DNA of 64,000 nucleotides from Crotophaga sulcirostris. Taxonomy: Eukaryota > Chordata > Aves > Cuculiformes > Crotophagidae. This document shows, piece after piece, positions 1 through 15,331 of the stretch (position 1 is the first letter of the stretch; the number at the start of each line of letters is the position of its first letter). A program made the position numbers and the translations under genes. The notes under the pieces are model-generated. The model searched no databases. It had not been told where the DNA came from and worked only from the letters and a program-made list of their open reading frames with translations. The stretch covers positions 3,106,970 to 3,170,969 of the forward strand of contig VYZB01000026.1 of NCBI GenBank assembly GCA_013397455.1, read 5' to 3'.

Positions 1-2432
<2,432 letters not shown>

Positions 2433-2697
2433 GTAGAGAACCAGGCTCTTCTTAGAGGTGCACAGGGGTAAGACAAGAGACAAGAAGATAAGTTCAAAAA
2501 TGAGAAATTCAGATTATGCTTAAGGAAGAAAATTTTCACTTGAGAGTGGATGAATACTGGAGCAGGTTGCCCAAAGTGATTGTAGACTCTCCAACACTGG
2601 AGATGCTCAAAACTCAACTAGAAAAGGATTCAAGCAACCCCATGCAACTGACCCTGCTTTGAGCAAGACCACACGGCTCCTAAAGTTCCTCCAACAT
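2433..2697 (+). mobile_element. CR1 LINE 3' fragment
   Basis: The segment follows the CR1 3'-region consensus in sense orientation. It has the 'aggctcttcttagaggtgcacaggg' type block, an 'aggaagaaaattttcac' block, then 'ggagcaggttgcccaaag', 'ctggagatgctcaaaactc' and 'gaccctgctttgagca'. The terminal ATTCTATG-type repeats are lost. CR1 is a non-LTR retrotransposon, and copies are normally 5'-truncated, as here. The divergence from consensus suggests an old insertion. The right boundary is approximate. Confidence 0.85.
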
Positions 2698-5600
2698 GCA
2701 TGCTCCTGCAACTCCATGAAATTATACTTTGGGTGCACCATGAGACAGATTTTATTGGTTTTTTCTTCTTAATAGCATTCTCTTCTTTATCTGCACTGAT
2801 CTCTGAGGGACTCAAGACTGGCAGGAGTTTTGGGTCAGTGCTTAGAATTAGAAGTTCCAAACAGAGCAAGCTTCCAACCACAGTGAGCTTCCTACTGTTG
2901 GTGCTGATGAGAATGAAAGATGTCCTGTCGAATCAGTATTGGCAACATCTCTCAAAGTCTTGGTTCCTCAATTTAAAAACATGAGGGAGGGAGATGTACT
3001 TCTGAAACATTGCCCAGTTGTACTGAATAGTAAGTAGATGTTTTAGATTCAGAGATGGGCTGAGGTTTCTGCTAAAACTAACCACAAGGAAGTTCTGCCA
3101 AAATGAAGTTTGAACTAAGGATTAAGGAGAAATATGCATGAACAGACTTCTGAAAACAGATTTGCATATTACTTAATCAAGTGTCAAGACTACTTAAACC
3201 ATAATGGATTAGGCAATAATGCAGTCCAGATAATCTTCCTGCTGAAGTAAAGTTTTAATGTAGTCTAAACACCAAATCACTAGTTGTTACTCTCTCAGCT
3301 ATTTCTAGCCTGTTATATCAAGACCATGAATATTTAGAACAAAATAACTTTTTTGTTTTAAGAACACAGATCTTATCCTGAAGTGTGAAGCCTTTCTTCC
3401 TCAGACTGACGCATCAGAATTGTAACAGGAAAAGACTGGTATCTTATAAACTAATGTCAAATTGAAGTAAAAATAAATTATTTTCTGTAGCTTCTCCAAC
3501 AAGTTTTAGACTAATACCAATGTCTGCTTTCTTTTCTTTACTATTCTATTCCCAAATGAAAAATAGAAAAGAACTAGGAACAATGACACACAAGCCAGTT
3601 CAAAGACACACTGCTCACAATAGCTGAAAGAGCTGTATGTGTAAAGGCAATGGAGTTTGAAGCATGCACAGAAAAAAAAATAACGCTCATCATTTTCAAA
3701 GTGCTTTTTAGACAACAACTAAGTTAAATATTCTGTACAGATGAAAATAGGCTCTCCTCCTCCACCAATGGTGAGATTATACAAAAAAAATACAAGAGAC
3801 ATTTCTGGATATCACCTTGCTCTCCCTTTCAGCTCCACATACTTCAGAAAAATACTATTAAAGTTTTGGCTGGCAAGACAGAAAGATTAGGACATCTGTC
3901 CAACTGCAGCAGCTCGTGGCTCCCACTGGGATACACATTCACTCAACTGATCTGGGAGGACACTGATGAAGGCCAAATTCTTACAATAAATGCGCTGCTC
4001 CAGGATTAGCAGATTTCAGTAGAAGCAACAAGGAAGGGGAAGACATCAGGACATCCAGTACATACTACCTTGGCAAACTCTTAATCTCTATGAATATGCT
4101 AACAGGAGGAGACCTGTGTTACCTGAGACTCCCTGTAGAGTCAGGCAGACAGAAATGAACATCTTGTTGACATTACAGTCTCAGCTCCCCAGCTATAAAA
4201 GGAGCGCAAGAATCCTAGGACTCCTTTATTTAGGCACCTCAGGGTGTTCCACATCAGCACCCTAGTGCTGATAGTAGTAAAAGTTCGTTTGTGGCACTGT
4301 TCACCAGAAGAATGAAGAACTGCAATTCTGATACAGCTCACAGACCAAACAGTTAACTATCATGTATCTAGGAATGGCCAAAACCAGCTCCGTTCCTCCC
4401 ATTATTCTTGTCACCATTCTCCATAATTTCTTGGTCTCACTATTCACTTTTGAGATGGAGTGACAAGAATTTTACAGAACAAAGTTCTTCAGTGCTTATA
4501 AATTACTGTAGATTTTCAGCTTTAGTACGATACTACCGTATGTCCGCAACATGAGCAGAGCACTGCTGAGACAAGTAATGCCATGGGTGTTTGTGGCTAT
4601 ATGAACCCCAGACACAACGCTGCCTCCCCTCAATCTCACGCTGCCCATGCTGCCTCACCTCACCTCCTAACCAAGAAATTTAGCCACAATTCAGGGAACA
4701 GCAGTCACACACTCACCACTGTAAGAAGATGGTTTCACAGGAAAATGAAAAGCACAATCCAATTCCAATGCTGCTGCTTCTTCTACCTTATTTCTGAAAT
4801 CTCCTGCCTATTACCCTTTACGAGAAGGAGAAGACAGTCCAAAATATGTCTGAAACCAGGGAAAGGAGACTCCACCAAATGCCAGTGGAGGAAGACCCAG
4901 TTTTCACTTACTCATGACTTCTCCAGGCAGACCAGAGCAATGCAGCCTTACTTACCTCAGGGTAAAGAATGCTCCAGCACCTCCTTTGATCAACAGAGGC
5001 TTGGGAATACACCAGATTTGTTGCAGCTTCCCACTTGCTTTCCATAAAACACTGAGTCACTCTTAAAATATCTTATTTTCAAGGCATCTGGCGACCTGGT
5101 CTTAGGATATTTAGGATCCAGGATAGCAACTGAAATCAACAACTCCACCCTTCAACGGAACTTAGTTACCAAGACAACCCTTCCCTGAACAAAATCACCT
5201 TTCCGTTAAAAAAAAGAAGAATCATTAAGACTATGGAATAAAGTTTCACAGACACTAAGAGCTATCACTGACTGCACCATTCTCCATTCCAGATAGAAGG
5301 CACAACGTTTTCATTTTTACTTTACTTGTATACTCTGTATCATCCATTTAAAAAAAAAAAGACAAAACTGTAAAATCACCATGTCACACGTCTCTCTAGG
5401 GAAGAGAATATAAAGGGAAGAAAAGACCTAATGCAACCAATGTCCACCATATATCCCATACACCATAAACACTCTATCATATAAACCAATAAGTTTGTCA
5501 CTGACATTTAAAGTAACAATTAGATAACGGCACTATCTCAAGCAAATTTGCTCTCTGCAGGTAAAGAATATCTAGGTTTGAAACACTTACCTAACATTAA

Positions 5601-6831
5601 AGATTCATTCACTCATCAAGAAAGATTGCAGCCCTTTCTATTAAGAATTAAGCATTTGAGTCAGGGGAGAGGATAACAGCTTCTTGTAACTTTATTTGCA
5701 AGAATTCCAAGATAGCTAGTAAGTAATAAAACCTCCCTGCATTTCAAAAACTAAAACTGCAATTTTCCTCTCACCACAACCTAAGTTTTCTTACACTGTG
5801 ACGTTTTATGCACTAAAAAGAACTTTAAGCAGTAGTACAGTCTGCAGATGCAGTCTTTATTTGGCATACATAAGCATTCAACAGAGACTTAAGTACTCAT
5901 TATCTACAGTCCATACCAACAGCTAGCTGAGCTGTTTGCCTATAACAGCCTTTGCAGCCCTTCCTGCAATTTTACTCCACTTTTTACTCTCTCAAAACCA
6001 GCAGAGCTCAAGCCACTAGAGTTCTAGTAGAGTCCAGCTTTGCTAACACTTTTACATTCTCATCTTCTAATACCGCCAACTAATAAATCCTGACATACAT
6101 TACTTTTTAATAAAAATTCCAAGTGCAAAATTGATTTGATAAAATACACCATGCTTGTCCTTGTGTGACATCTGTGCCCTACACACACACATACAGAAGG
6201 CAGGGGAACTAAACACCTGCCACTCTGATTTCCAGAGAAAATATTTCTAGCCCCAAACATGATTAGTTTGGTACTAAGAATGCGGTCAGGTGAAGCCTCT
6301 GGGACAAGTCAAGCATGTGGGGAAAGATTTCCTTTCCATACCTGAAGACTGATCCAGCACTGTCTGGTGTCTCATTACCCCCTGTGGGAAAACTCCTCAC
6401 CTCTCTTCCATACACAAATGTTCAAAACTTGAAACCCAAAATTCAACTACACTTTAAAGCAGGTCTAACAGCATTAGAAGGCTCTTGAAGGCAGCCCCAC
6501 ACCCTCCTTGCTTACAAACAAAAAGAACAAACAGCAGGATTAATACATGAAAGATACCACAGCAGAAGACATGACCACAAATCTGTCCTCCAAAATCGTT
6601 GAATACACAACCACTGAAACGATTCTCTAGACAGCTGACTGTCTTTTATGCACCTAGCCCAGACTGGAAGATTTCTCCTTCTCCTGTCCATCATTTTAGA
6701 GCTTTAGGTACAGTACAACACAGAAGGAAGTTGGAAGATCACCCCTCAAATCAAACGTAAATACTTTTGAAGCAATACATCTGAAAAAATGCATTAAAAA
6801 AAAGAGCAATGCATCAAAAGCAGCACGGCTA
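2698..6831. other. Non-coding DNA, probable TMEM135 intron or intergenic
   Basis: AT-rich sequence with no exon I can recognise. The longest open frame, 154 codons at 4583-5047 on the plus strand, has no similarity I recognise and looks like chance. A small perfect inverted repeat (8-bp arms, 4-base loop) is at 4253-4272. A short CA-type microsatellite lies near 6181-6192. Confidence 0.55.
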
Positions 6832-7385
6832 GCAGATTGAGGGAGGTGATTCTGCCCCTTTACTCCACTCTGGTGAGATCCACCTGGAGTATTGCGTCCG
6901 GTTGTGGAGTCCTGAGCACAGGAAAGAGATCGACCTGTCACAGTGGGTCCAGAGTAGGCCACAAAAATGACCAGAAGGATGAAACACTTCTCCTCTGAGG
7001 AAAGGCTGAGAGAGCTGGGATTGTTCAGCCTGCAGAAGAGAAGGCTCCAGGGAGACCTTATTGCAGCTTTTCAGTACTTAAAGGGGGCTTGTAAGAAAGA
7101 TGGAGATAGATTTTTTTAGCAGGGCCTGCAGCAATAGGACAAGAGGTAATGGTTTTAAAGAGGGGACATTTGGATAAGGAAGCAATTCTTTATTGTGAGG
7201 GTGGTGAAACACTGGCACAGGTTGCCTAGAGAGGTGGCAGATGCCTCTTCCCTGGAAACATTCAAGGTCAGGTTGGATGGGGCTCTGAGCAACCTGATCC
7301 AGTTGAAGATGCTCACTGCAAAGGGGATGGACTGGATGATCTTTAAGGCCCTTTCCAACCCAAAATATCCTATGATTCTATAATA
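6832..7385 (+). mobile_element. CR1 LINE 3' end including the ORF2 tail
   Basis: This sense-strand CR1 copy runs from the C-terminal part of ORF2 to the 3' end. Conceptual translation of its 5' part gives the CR1 tail pattern with HLEYCVRLWSPEHRKEIDL, followed by frame breaks. It continues with 'gaaaggctgagagagctggg', 'tgttcagcctgcagaagaga', 'ggcacaggttgcctagagag' and 'gactggatgatctttaaggc', and ends in 'cctatgattctat', the CR1 terminal repeat. It is 5'-truncated and carries internal stops, so it is dead. It is the longest plus-strand CR1 copy in the window. Confidence 0.95.
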
Positions 7386-10300
7386 TACCAGTCCCTCTAA
7401 GGATAAATATCACTAAGGATCTGTGCTCTTAAAGGCCTCCTGTATTTTATTTCTGAACTATTAAAAAAAAGCCTACTCAGTAATAATAAATAGACAGAAA
7501 AAAATATTTTCTAGCATTAATGGCAGAATTCACACAACTGCATTTTGACTCTCCAACATAGTTACGAAAAATCAGTCCAGAGTCAGGACACCATCAGTTT
7601 AAAACAGTATTACTGAAGCCCTTTCCCTTTTTAAATTTAGGCTTCATATATAAATTGAAAGCCCTACAGAACTAAGAAATTACAACTGATCTACTCTGTA
7701 TTAACCATGGAAAGAATATATGCATTTCCAACACCATCCTTAAAACATAGCTACAAAGTCTTGTGCAAGGCTTTGAGCTAGGCTATCAACGTGTTCCAGC
7801 AGAAAAGGAACACGAGACTGCAGAAGAAGCTTTCCCATGACCAGAGGCACAAGTCAGGTCTGATTATTTTAATGATGTGTCATGTAACGCCTACAAGTAA
7901 TCATCATCCAACCGCAATAACCTCAGTTTCACCTTCAGTATCCTCAGTCTTCACCTACAGCCCTGAACTATGGATTCCACAGGAGGCACTGTGTACAAAG
8001 GATGGGTCAACTTAATGAATGTGCTAATTGACCAATGTACATAGTCTGACAGGTTATGTGGCACGATAGCAAACCACAGACCTTGCACTAACTCTGCCAC
8101 CATGCATACATCATTTTTTTCTCCCTCCTCTATCAGAACATCGTTTCCTAAGTTTGTACAAAGTGTATGTCTTTAAGAACACTACCTCTCCATCAAATTT
8201 TAATGAAATTAGCCAACACATACAGCACTGATCAATGGAAACTGAAAAAAGCACTATCACCTGTCTCTCATTCCTTCACTATATTCAACTAAAAACAAGC
8301 ACATTATAATAAACTTTGATTTAAAATAAAAGGGGGAGGGGGGCAAGGGGGGAAAAAAAACTACAAAAACATTCAGACACCCAGCCAAATCTCCAGGAAC
8401 ACAGAGTTTAATGATATTTGTAAGAGTGACTATCTGGCACATTTAGGGACCTTTAAAATGTACATCTAGAGATGATAAAAAATGCTGTGTAGATCGTTTC
8501 TAGAATACATATGCTGCAAGCCATTAAAAAGCCAAGGAAAATTGTATAACTTAAGTCACATGTGCATGTTAAAGGAAAAGTAATCCGACGCATTTAAACC
8601 AGTTCAGAAAACATCTCAGATTACCAAGCAGCAGGCACAGCTACAGACTCATGTCAGATTTCTTTCATAATTATATTCAATTATTTCTATGTTCTTTTAT
8701 AACTGTTTGCAATTTTGCATGAATTTTACAAGAACATTATTCCTTTGCTCTATAGAAGTTATTTTTAAGTGCTTTGCAGTAATGTAATCTCAAAATGCCC
8801 TCAGGTAACACTTTGGTTTTGAAAGACAGTGTTGTTGAAATCAGCAATTTGTTTCTCATGCTACCTTTTAAACACTCTGATTTGCTGTTCCTCAGTTAGC
8901 TGGTCCCTCCCTAATTTCATAGATTACAAAACCTCATTTCCAGATTTTCTAATTTCATAAGTCAGTTCCTGCAGCACCCTGAAGAAAAGCATGTGCCTCC
9001 TGCTCTCTGAGTTCCTCTGTCCCTTTTCAAAAGTTATTTGAGGATCACCAACGAGGCTGGGTTCGTTTAGCTTTTTTTAAATTTTCTGCATAAGCCACTC
9101 AACTGAAAAAGAAATTAACAGTGTTCATGTACTCTTTGAATGATATCTAAATTACCTTCCAATCTGGCACTACTCTCATTCCATGATGACTTATCTTCCC
9201 TGCTTGTTTCCTTTGTACTTAAATGAATAGCGGGCTACTTTTCATTCCTCTCGAAGTGTCTAACTCAATATAATTTCCAATGATCTTTCTCCTACCCTGA
9301 AATTCTTGCACTCTGCTATACAGCTGTATCAACTTAAAAGAGTAGACTTAAATCTCCTGGATAAATAGCCCCTTTAATTATTTTTGCTGGTTCACAGTAT
9401 TTGTAATGTCATTACCAAGATCTTTTCTCGATCAGTCAAGGCAGGGGCTTGCTCTGGTTTCCATCATTACTGTGATTTAGGTTCCAGATTACTCCTTGCA
9501 TCTTTGAGTATATTCTTCAGTCCACCTGAATTCATTAACTGGTTCTTTTAAAATTCTCAGTATCTCAGCAAAAGACTATTTTTGTTTATTTTCGATTTCT
9601 GAAAGAATTTTACTGGTCTGGCCCGAAAGCCATCTGAACAGAGCAGAATGATCACATCCTGGAATGAAGACGTCAAAACCAGATTCTTACTTTAGTAAGA
9701 TTTTAAGCTAATTTTAGTCATATTAGCCCAGCTTCCAGAAGAATGTAAAGGCAAGAACACACTGACCTACGTGTCATTCAGAACAGAGCACAGAGATAAT
9801 GGATACTGCACAGTACTAAGATGATCATATATATCGCAGCACAATGCAATCACACACCACCACCACAGCAACTCCAGCTACCAGGTCCTGATAGAAGGGA
9901 GTTTCTTGATGGACCATCCTAGAGATCCAAGCTGGCACACAGATGTGCATTCAAGGATAACACTAACATCCTTCTTAGTCTCCCCATCCTACTTCCAAAT
10001 ACACAATGGTTCTCAGCACACAGAAAGAAAAAACACATTTTAATATACCCAGCAATTCTGGATCATTTTGCAATACAATCTGGCCAGTACAGCCTTGTCA
10101 CACACCTAAAAGATGACAATATGAACACTGGCAGATAAAATGGGATCTGTTTTAGTATTAGTTAACACCCCTGTTTTGCTCAGGAGAAACCACATGTGTA
10201 ACGAGCCCAAAGCAGCAGCAGTATGGCCAACGTGCACCATCCATCTTTGGGGTAGACATCCTACAGTAATGTACATAGAGCCAGGAAGGTGATACGACAC

Positions 10301-11664
10301 TCGTGTTTCATTCTGCCTCATTCGGATCTTTGGTTGGTGGTTCTGTCTTCCATCCAACAGTTTTAACAAATATTTCGCTATTACAATCATTTGGTTTGTT
10401 CTTGTTATTACCTCCACTCAACCAGTGATTTATCTGTGATGAGACATGCAAGACTGCCCAGCCCACGCTGTATGACTGCCAATGTCCCTCTCATACAGGA
10501 ATAAAACACCTTTATATTTGTACAATTGCTGATAGCATTTTTCTTTAGCTACAATATATACAATGCTGCCCTAGGGAGCTTACAAAATAAAAAAAAAAGA
10601 TTAAGAGAATGAATACAGACACTCAGAGTTTAAAGTCGGCCAAAGAAGGTATCAGCATTGGAATTGTAAGTAGGAAAAAAAACTTATGAATCAGAAATAA
10701 GCAATTGGCATATAAGAACCTGCAGGCTTTTACAAGCACAGGAGGAACCAGACATGACACAAGTATGAAAAGCATAAAAAAATGAGACCAAAATTAGTAC
10801 AAAATGAGTATGAAGAGTATCAAAAGTGAGATCAAAATGAGTATGAAAATGGTGTGAGAAGAAATTAAGTGAAAGAAATCAATAAAATACAGCAAGCCCC
10901 AAGGATCATTTAAAAACATACAGGAATGGCATGCCCAGGTTACAGCTGTTGTGCTAAATAATTGGCTGAACCATGACCCAATCCAGAGGATGCGTCAAAC
11001 AGCATCCACACTGCTTTAGGCCTGGTGTTCCTCTCCCTTCTGCCAAGAGATCTGTCTTAGAGAGAGGCATCTGCAGTCAGAGCCAGGAGTAAACTAACAG
11101 TGAGAACCACAAAGGAGCCAGTGCTCAAGCTATTCCCTAGCTGTGTCATTTAGCAGCAGAGGCACAGCATGTAAAGGAAGGGCAGCAGACACAGGGTGGA
11201 AAGGGGCCGGTGCAAGGGAGGGGAAAGTCTGCGTTCAGGAGGGGCAGGGCAGAACAGAAGTTAGGTTGGAGAGGCAGGAAGGGAGCCTGGCTTAATTTAA
11301 GTGAAGAAAACACATATTGGACTAAGAGAAAGAAAAGGTGAATGACACAAATGAATCTTGTCAGCCCACGAGTAAAGGCAGAAGAACTGGTTAACTGCAA
11401 AGTACTAAACAGATTTTTACCTTATTTAGATTAAAATAAAATGTTACCACCAGATCTGATTACCTCTCACGTACCACAAAGACTTCATACTAATGACTAA
11501 GTATACTCATCTACCACAAAACGTGCACCACCATCAAACAAGGGCCTAAAATATAAAAATGCTGAGGAAACAGAGGACCTTGCTCTAACGTGTGGGACAA
11601 ATGGCAGATTTCCCATGTGAAATCAACAGAAATTCTAGGAAACAGAAGCCAAGACATTTCATCA
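7386..11664. other. Non-coding DNA with low-complexity A-rich repeats
   Basis: No gene is recognised. The sequence is AT-rich, with a short G-rich patch at about 8331-8354 and an imperfect A/G-rich tandem tract at 10757-10860, listed separately. Short open frames show no similarity or domain pattern. Confidence 0.55.
10757..10860. repeat. Imperfect tandem A/G-rich repeat
   Basis: Variants of 'aatgagtatgaaaa' and 'aaaatgagaccaaaattagta' recur several times over about 100 bases, with the core 'aaatgagtatgaa' occurring twice near 10802 and 10835. The unit length is irregular. It looks like a degenerate purine-rich minisatellite rather than coding sequence. Confidence 0.6.
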
Positions 11665-11795
11665 ATTCATAGAACAGTTTGGGTTGAAAGGGATCTTAAA
11701 AATCATCTAGTTCCAACTCCCCTGTCATGGGCAGGGCGCACCTTCCACTAGGATCACATTGGTCAAAGCTTCATCCAACATTCCAGCCCCCCATT
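11665..11795 (-). mobile_element. CR1 LINE 3' terminal fragment
   Basis: The start resembles the complement of the CR1 3' end: 'aattcatagaacagtttggg', then 'ttgaaagggatcttaaaaat', 'catctagttccaactcccct' and a 'gtcatgggcaggg' block. The element therefore reads on the minus strand and only its last 100 or so bases are recognisable. The inner boundary is uncertain. Confidence 0.85.
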
Positions 11796-14639
11796 TCCGT
11801 TTCCCCAGCTTTATGCAATCTTCCTGCAAAATCATTCTCTTCTTCCCTCCTCCATGAATGTTTGAATTCAACTTTGAAAAGACAAGATTACAGCTTCACA
11901 TTTCCTTTACCCGAGTAATCCAAGCCAGAAGCATAAATAGAACAAAGCACAAAAAACTTCGATGAAGAACTTTACTGAAAAGGTTTTCTTATGATATCAA
12001 GGTAGGCAGATTTTTAAAAAAATAATTATAGGGTTTATGGGAGAGTGTTTGGGGTTTCTTCTGGGAGTATAAATGTTAAGCAATTTTAAACTATTCTCTT
12101 TTTTTTTTGTCTCCTGTAACAGTGAGTCCCAGAAGATTTGCACATTGGGTCACTTGGTTTGTGAAATACCAGCAGTCTTCATTATGAAATAGGCAGTCCT
12201 ATCAGCCATTTAGTATAAGGAGGGACAATTCAATTTAGACATAAAATCTACTTTTGCTAAAGCAATTGGTTTGTACTGGGGCAAAAATAAAGACAGAGAA
12301 AGTGTGATAACTGAAGATTATACTTTTCATGACAAAAAAAATACTAAAGCACAGTTATTTTAAAAAATAGCACAGCACTACTTAAAGACTCTTTGCAGTC
12401 ATTTAGTGAAAATCAGTATCTTATCAAATACTCACACCACTTAATTTGGCTCAATCAGTCCCTCACTGACAGAAGACCAGTAAAACATTTAAAGAGATGT
12501 GAGGTGTAGATGTTACAACTTTGGATTCTAGACTGTAACACTCCCTAGCAATGTTCCCTCCCAGAATGACCTCTAGCAATTTATTCTCATCTATTCATTC
12601 TCATTCATTACCATACAAGCTTTTGTGAGAGGAACTATTTAATCTACTTTCCTCAGTTAGTAGCTTGTGGCAACAGGAGGAACAAACAAGCAGAAGCCAT
12701 TTTACAGGCCTCACATGAAAAAATGAAGTGCAATTTTTTTTGCTGAGCTGTGCAAAGGACTGGGACTAAGCAGTACTAGAAACATACTGAACATAACTTA
12801 TTTTTATTTACAGCTACATCAGTGTATGTTCATCCCCTTAAGTGAATTTCAGAACAGAGAAAAGGACCAGATGTTTCTACTACCCAACTGTATTATTTCG
12901 TTTACAAATACAAGGTTTTTCAGTACAGCAAAGAATGCTGTTTGTGATGATTCTCTTAATTCAGAAGTGTTTGTCTGCCAACCTACTTAATGTGCAAGGC
13001 TCCTGCTTCCTCTTCTGCAATCCTCAATGCACCCTTTCGCTCTTTACCTTATGCTGGCTTTGGTCCTCGTCAAACCCTGCATAATAAAACTATTCAATTC
13101 ACTAATGCAGCTGAAAATTACCCCAGCTAACGTTAGGGTAGTAACCTCTTCTGGGTTAGTGAATGAATCAAATCTGATCAAGGAGAGGTAAAGTCCAAGA
13201 CCACACAAAGGAATGAGTATAGTTACATGTCAGGGAGCAAAGGAAGGCACGTGCTTTCTCCCTTTTTAGGTAGGAGTAAGATTTTAGGGCAGCTCAACTT
13301 CAGATTACTCCAATAAGTCAAGTTAAATGCTGTCAACAAAAATGTATGAAAATTGAAAACTGTAAAGAAGGCAGTGTAAAAACTAATGCAGATGTTCTGC
13401 TGTACAGCATGGCATTGGCTGAGAAGGTTCCCACACCAGCCTGGATTTGTGACAAGACCTAATAGTTCACAGGGCCACAACGTAAAACAGATCAGGAAAA
13501 CATTTTAGATTGGGGGGTTTGTTTTTCTTTTCAAAGAAATAGGGGGAGCTTCCCCCCTACCTGTGACTGCACAACTGAGTGAACTGTAGCATAAACTTGA
13601 ACTGGAATCTCTTTATAAGGCTCAGCTGCTAGAGAACTTTGATTTAATTATAGAGCTTTTTAAGCTCCTTTATCTTCAGCCAGACCTGATGGATCACCGC
13701 TACACCTCTCATAGCTCATTTCAGGCTGGTTCTCTGCTGGTACAAGTATTCATGCCCCTACACAGCAAACTGGATCAGAAAACAGATACAAGTTAAAAAT
13801 TACCAGGAACGGGAAGAAGAGGCGACGGAATGTTCTTCTCTGTATTAGTTTCCCAATAGTTTCCTGATTCAGCTCCCTGCATGCTGACACAATTAGCAGT
13901 CACTTTGGATGGTGTCAGTTCAGAGTGAAAATTTTCACTGTCAGACATCACAACTCCTTACATCCACACTGCTACCAGTTATTACCCTTTTTTTAAGCTG
14001 TAATTGGCACAATTTTCATTCAAGGAACATTTCAGTGGGAGCCTAAATGAGTTATGCTAGCACTGCTTCAGTCCCACTCCTTCCCTTCTCTTTATTACAT
14101 ACCTCGATGACTTTGTTGTACCAGCATTGATATAGTGTTGAATGTACAGATTTAATGACTTGGTTTTCTTTCTTTAAGACTTAGCTTCAGGTCAGCTGAC
14201 TACCCAATCCTCTGAGCACCACTATAGGAGAAACAGAAGTGGGGACAGAAAGAAGTGCTCACCTGCAGCAATTCCAGCTTAGATCAGCTTTCAAGATATC
14301 TTTACAGAGATTCATCCCCAAACACATCCTGACTCCTCTACTTTCATCTTAAACTGCTGGAAGCAAGCCAGCTGCAAATGAGGTAATATAACCAAGTCTA
14401 ACTGTACACTCACCTGTACAATATTCTCTGAATACTTAAAGACTTTAGCCTTAACGTATTTTTAGCCTTGCTTCATTATACAATGGAACCTTCTTGATCC
14501 TAAAACACTGATTACCAAGGTGTCACCAACGATAACATACATGTGCTCTCACTACTGCCAAAGATACCATGCTGACTTCTCAGGCAAATATAAAGCATTT
14601 TTATTCAGGTACCACAAGTACTGGAGAATGACAAAAAAA
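11796..14639. other. Non-coding DNA, nothing recognised
   Basis: I see no exon, RNA gene or repeat family in this AT-rich stretch. I looked on the minus strand for TMEM135 exon 1, which should encode the start methionine and about 45 residues before the exon at 1613-1713, and did not find it. Confidence 0.5.
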
Positions 14640-15331
14640 ACATGTTCAGGATGCACCCATGTCCTCCTACCCCCCCAGCTTCCCTCCTCTCACAGCACCT
14701 GTTACGCCACTAGACCCCAGCCAACCCTCATGTCTTTCTCCTCCACTCCAAGAGCCAGATTCAGCACACACCTCCCTCTTCTGCCCCCTTCCCCTAAGCA
14801 TCAGGCTATCCCCCCTACATAACTCTTACGCCCTCCTGCCCTCAAGCCAACTGCCCCCACCACACCATCTCTGTCAGCAACAGACTCCCTCCAAAACATC
14901 CTTTTTGCCACTCTCCCCACTCACCCCAGAGTCAAGCTGCACTTTGACATCTCCCCTGCCCTTCTTCCTTCAACAAACGCCTTCCCCCCTCTCAATACTA
15001 CTCATGCCTTTCTCCCCCCTTGATATGCCTCATGCCCTTCTCCCCTCATCCCAGGCCAGACTCCCCCTCCCTCTGATACCCCTTGTGCCCCACACATACC
15101 CCTCAAGCCCCTCCCCCCCATATTCCTGGTACTCTTCCCTTCCACCCCAGGCCAGGCTCCCCGCACCCTGATATCCCTCACAGCCTTCCACCCAAAACCA
15201 CAGCCAGTCCCCCCACCTCCCTGATACTCTTTGTGCCCCTTTCCTAGGCCAGCCACACCCCACATTCCCCATACTCCTTCCTGGCCCCTCCTTCAGGCCA
15301 GACCCTCCCCTGATGCCCCATCCCCAGCCCA
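14640..15331. repeat. C-rich degenerate minisatellite running into the gap
   Basis: The plus strand is almost all C and T, with recurring blocks of the form 'cccaggccagactccccc', 'ctgataccccttgtgcccc' and 'ctgatatccctcac'. Clear unit copies begin near 15050, 15145, 15240 and 15295. Unit length is irregular, about 45 to 95 bases. The repeat is cut by the run of N from 15332. The minus strand carries many G-runs. Long open frames across it, such as 14659-15171, are repeat translations rich in Pro, Ser and Leu, not genes. Confidence 0.8.

Noticed and set aside
4170..4275. TATA-like 'ctataaaagg' with a nearby hairpin, considered as a promoter or old SINE
   Set aside because: No downstream gene in either direction and no recognisable SINE boxes.
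4583..5047. 154-residue plus-strand open frame
   Set aside because: No similarity or domain pattern recognised, and it sits in probable TMEM135 intron.
14659..15171. 170-residue Pro/Ser/Leu-rich open frame
   Set aside because: It is a translation of the C-rich minisatellite; composition and periodicity explain it.
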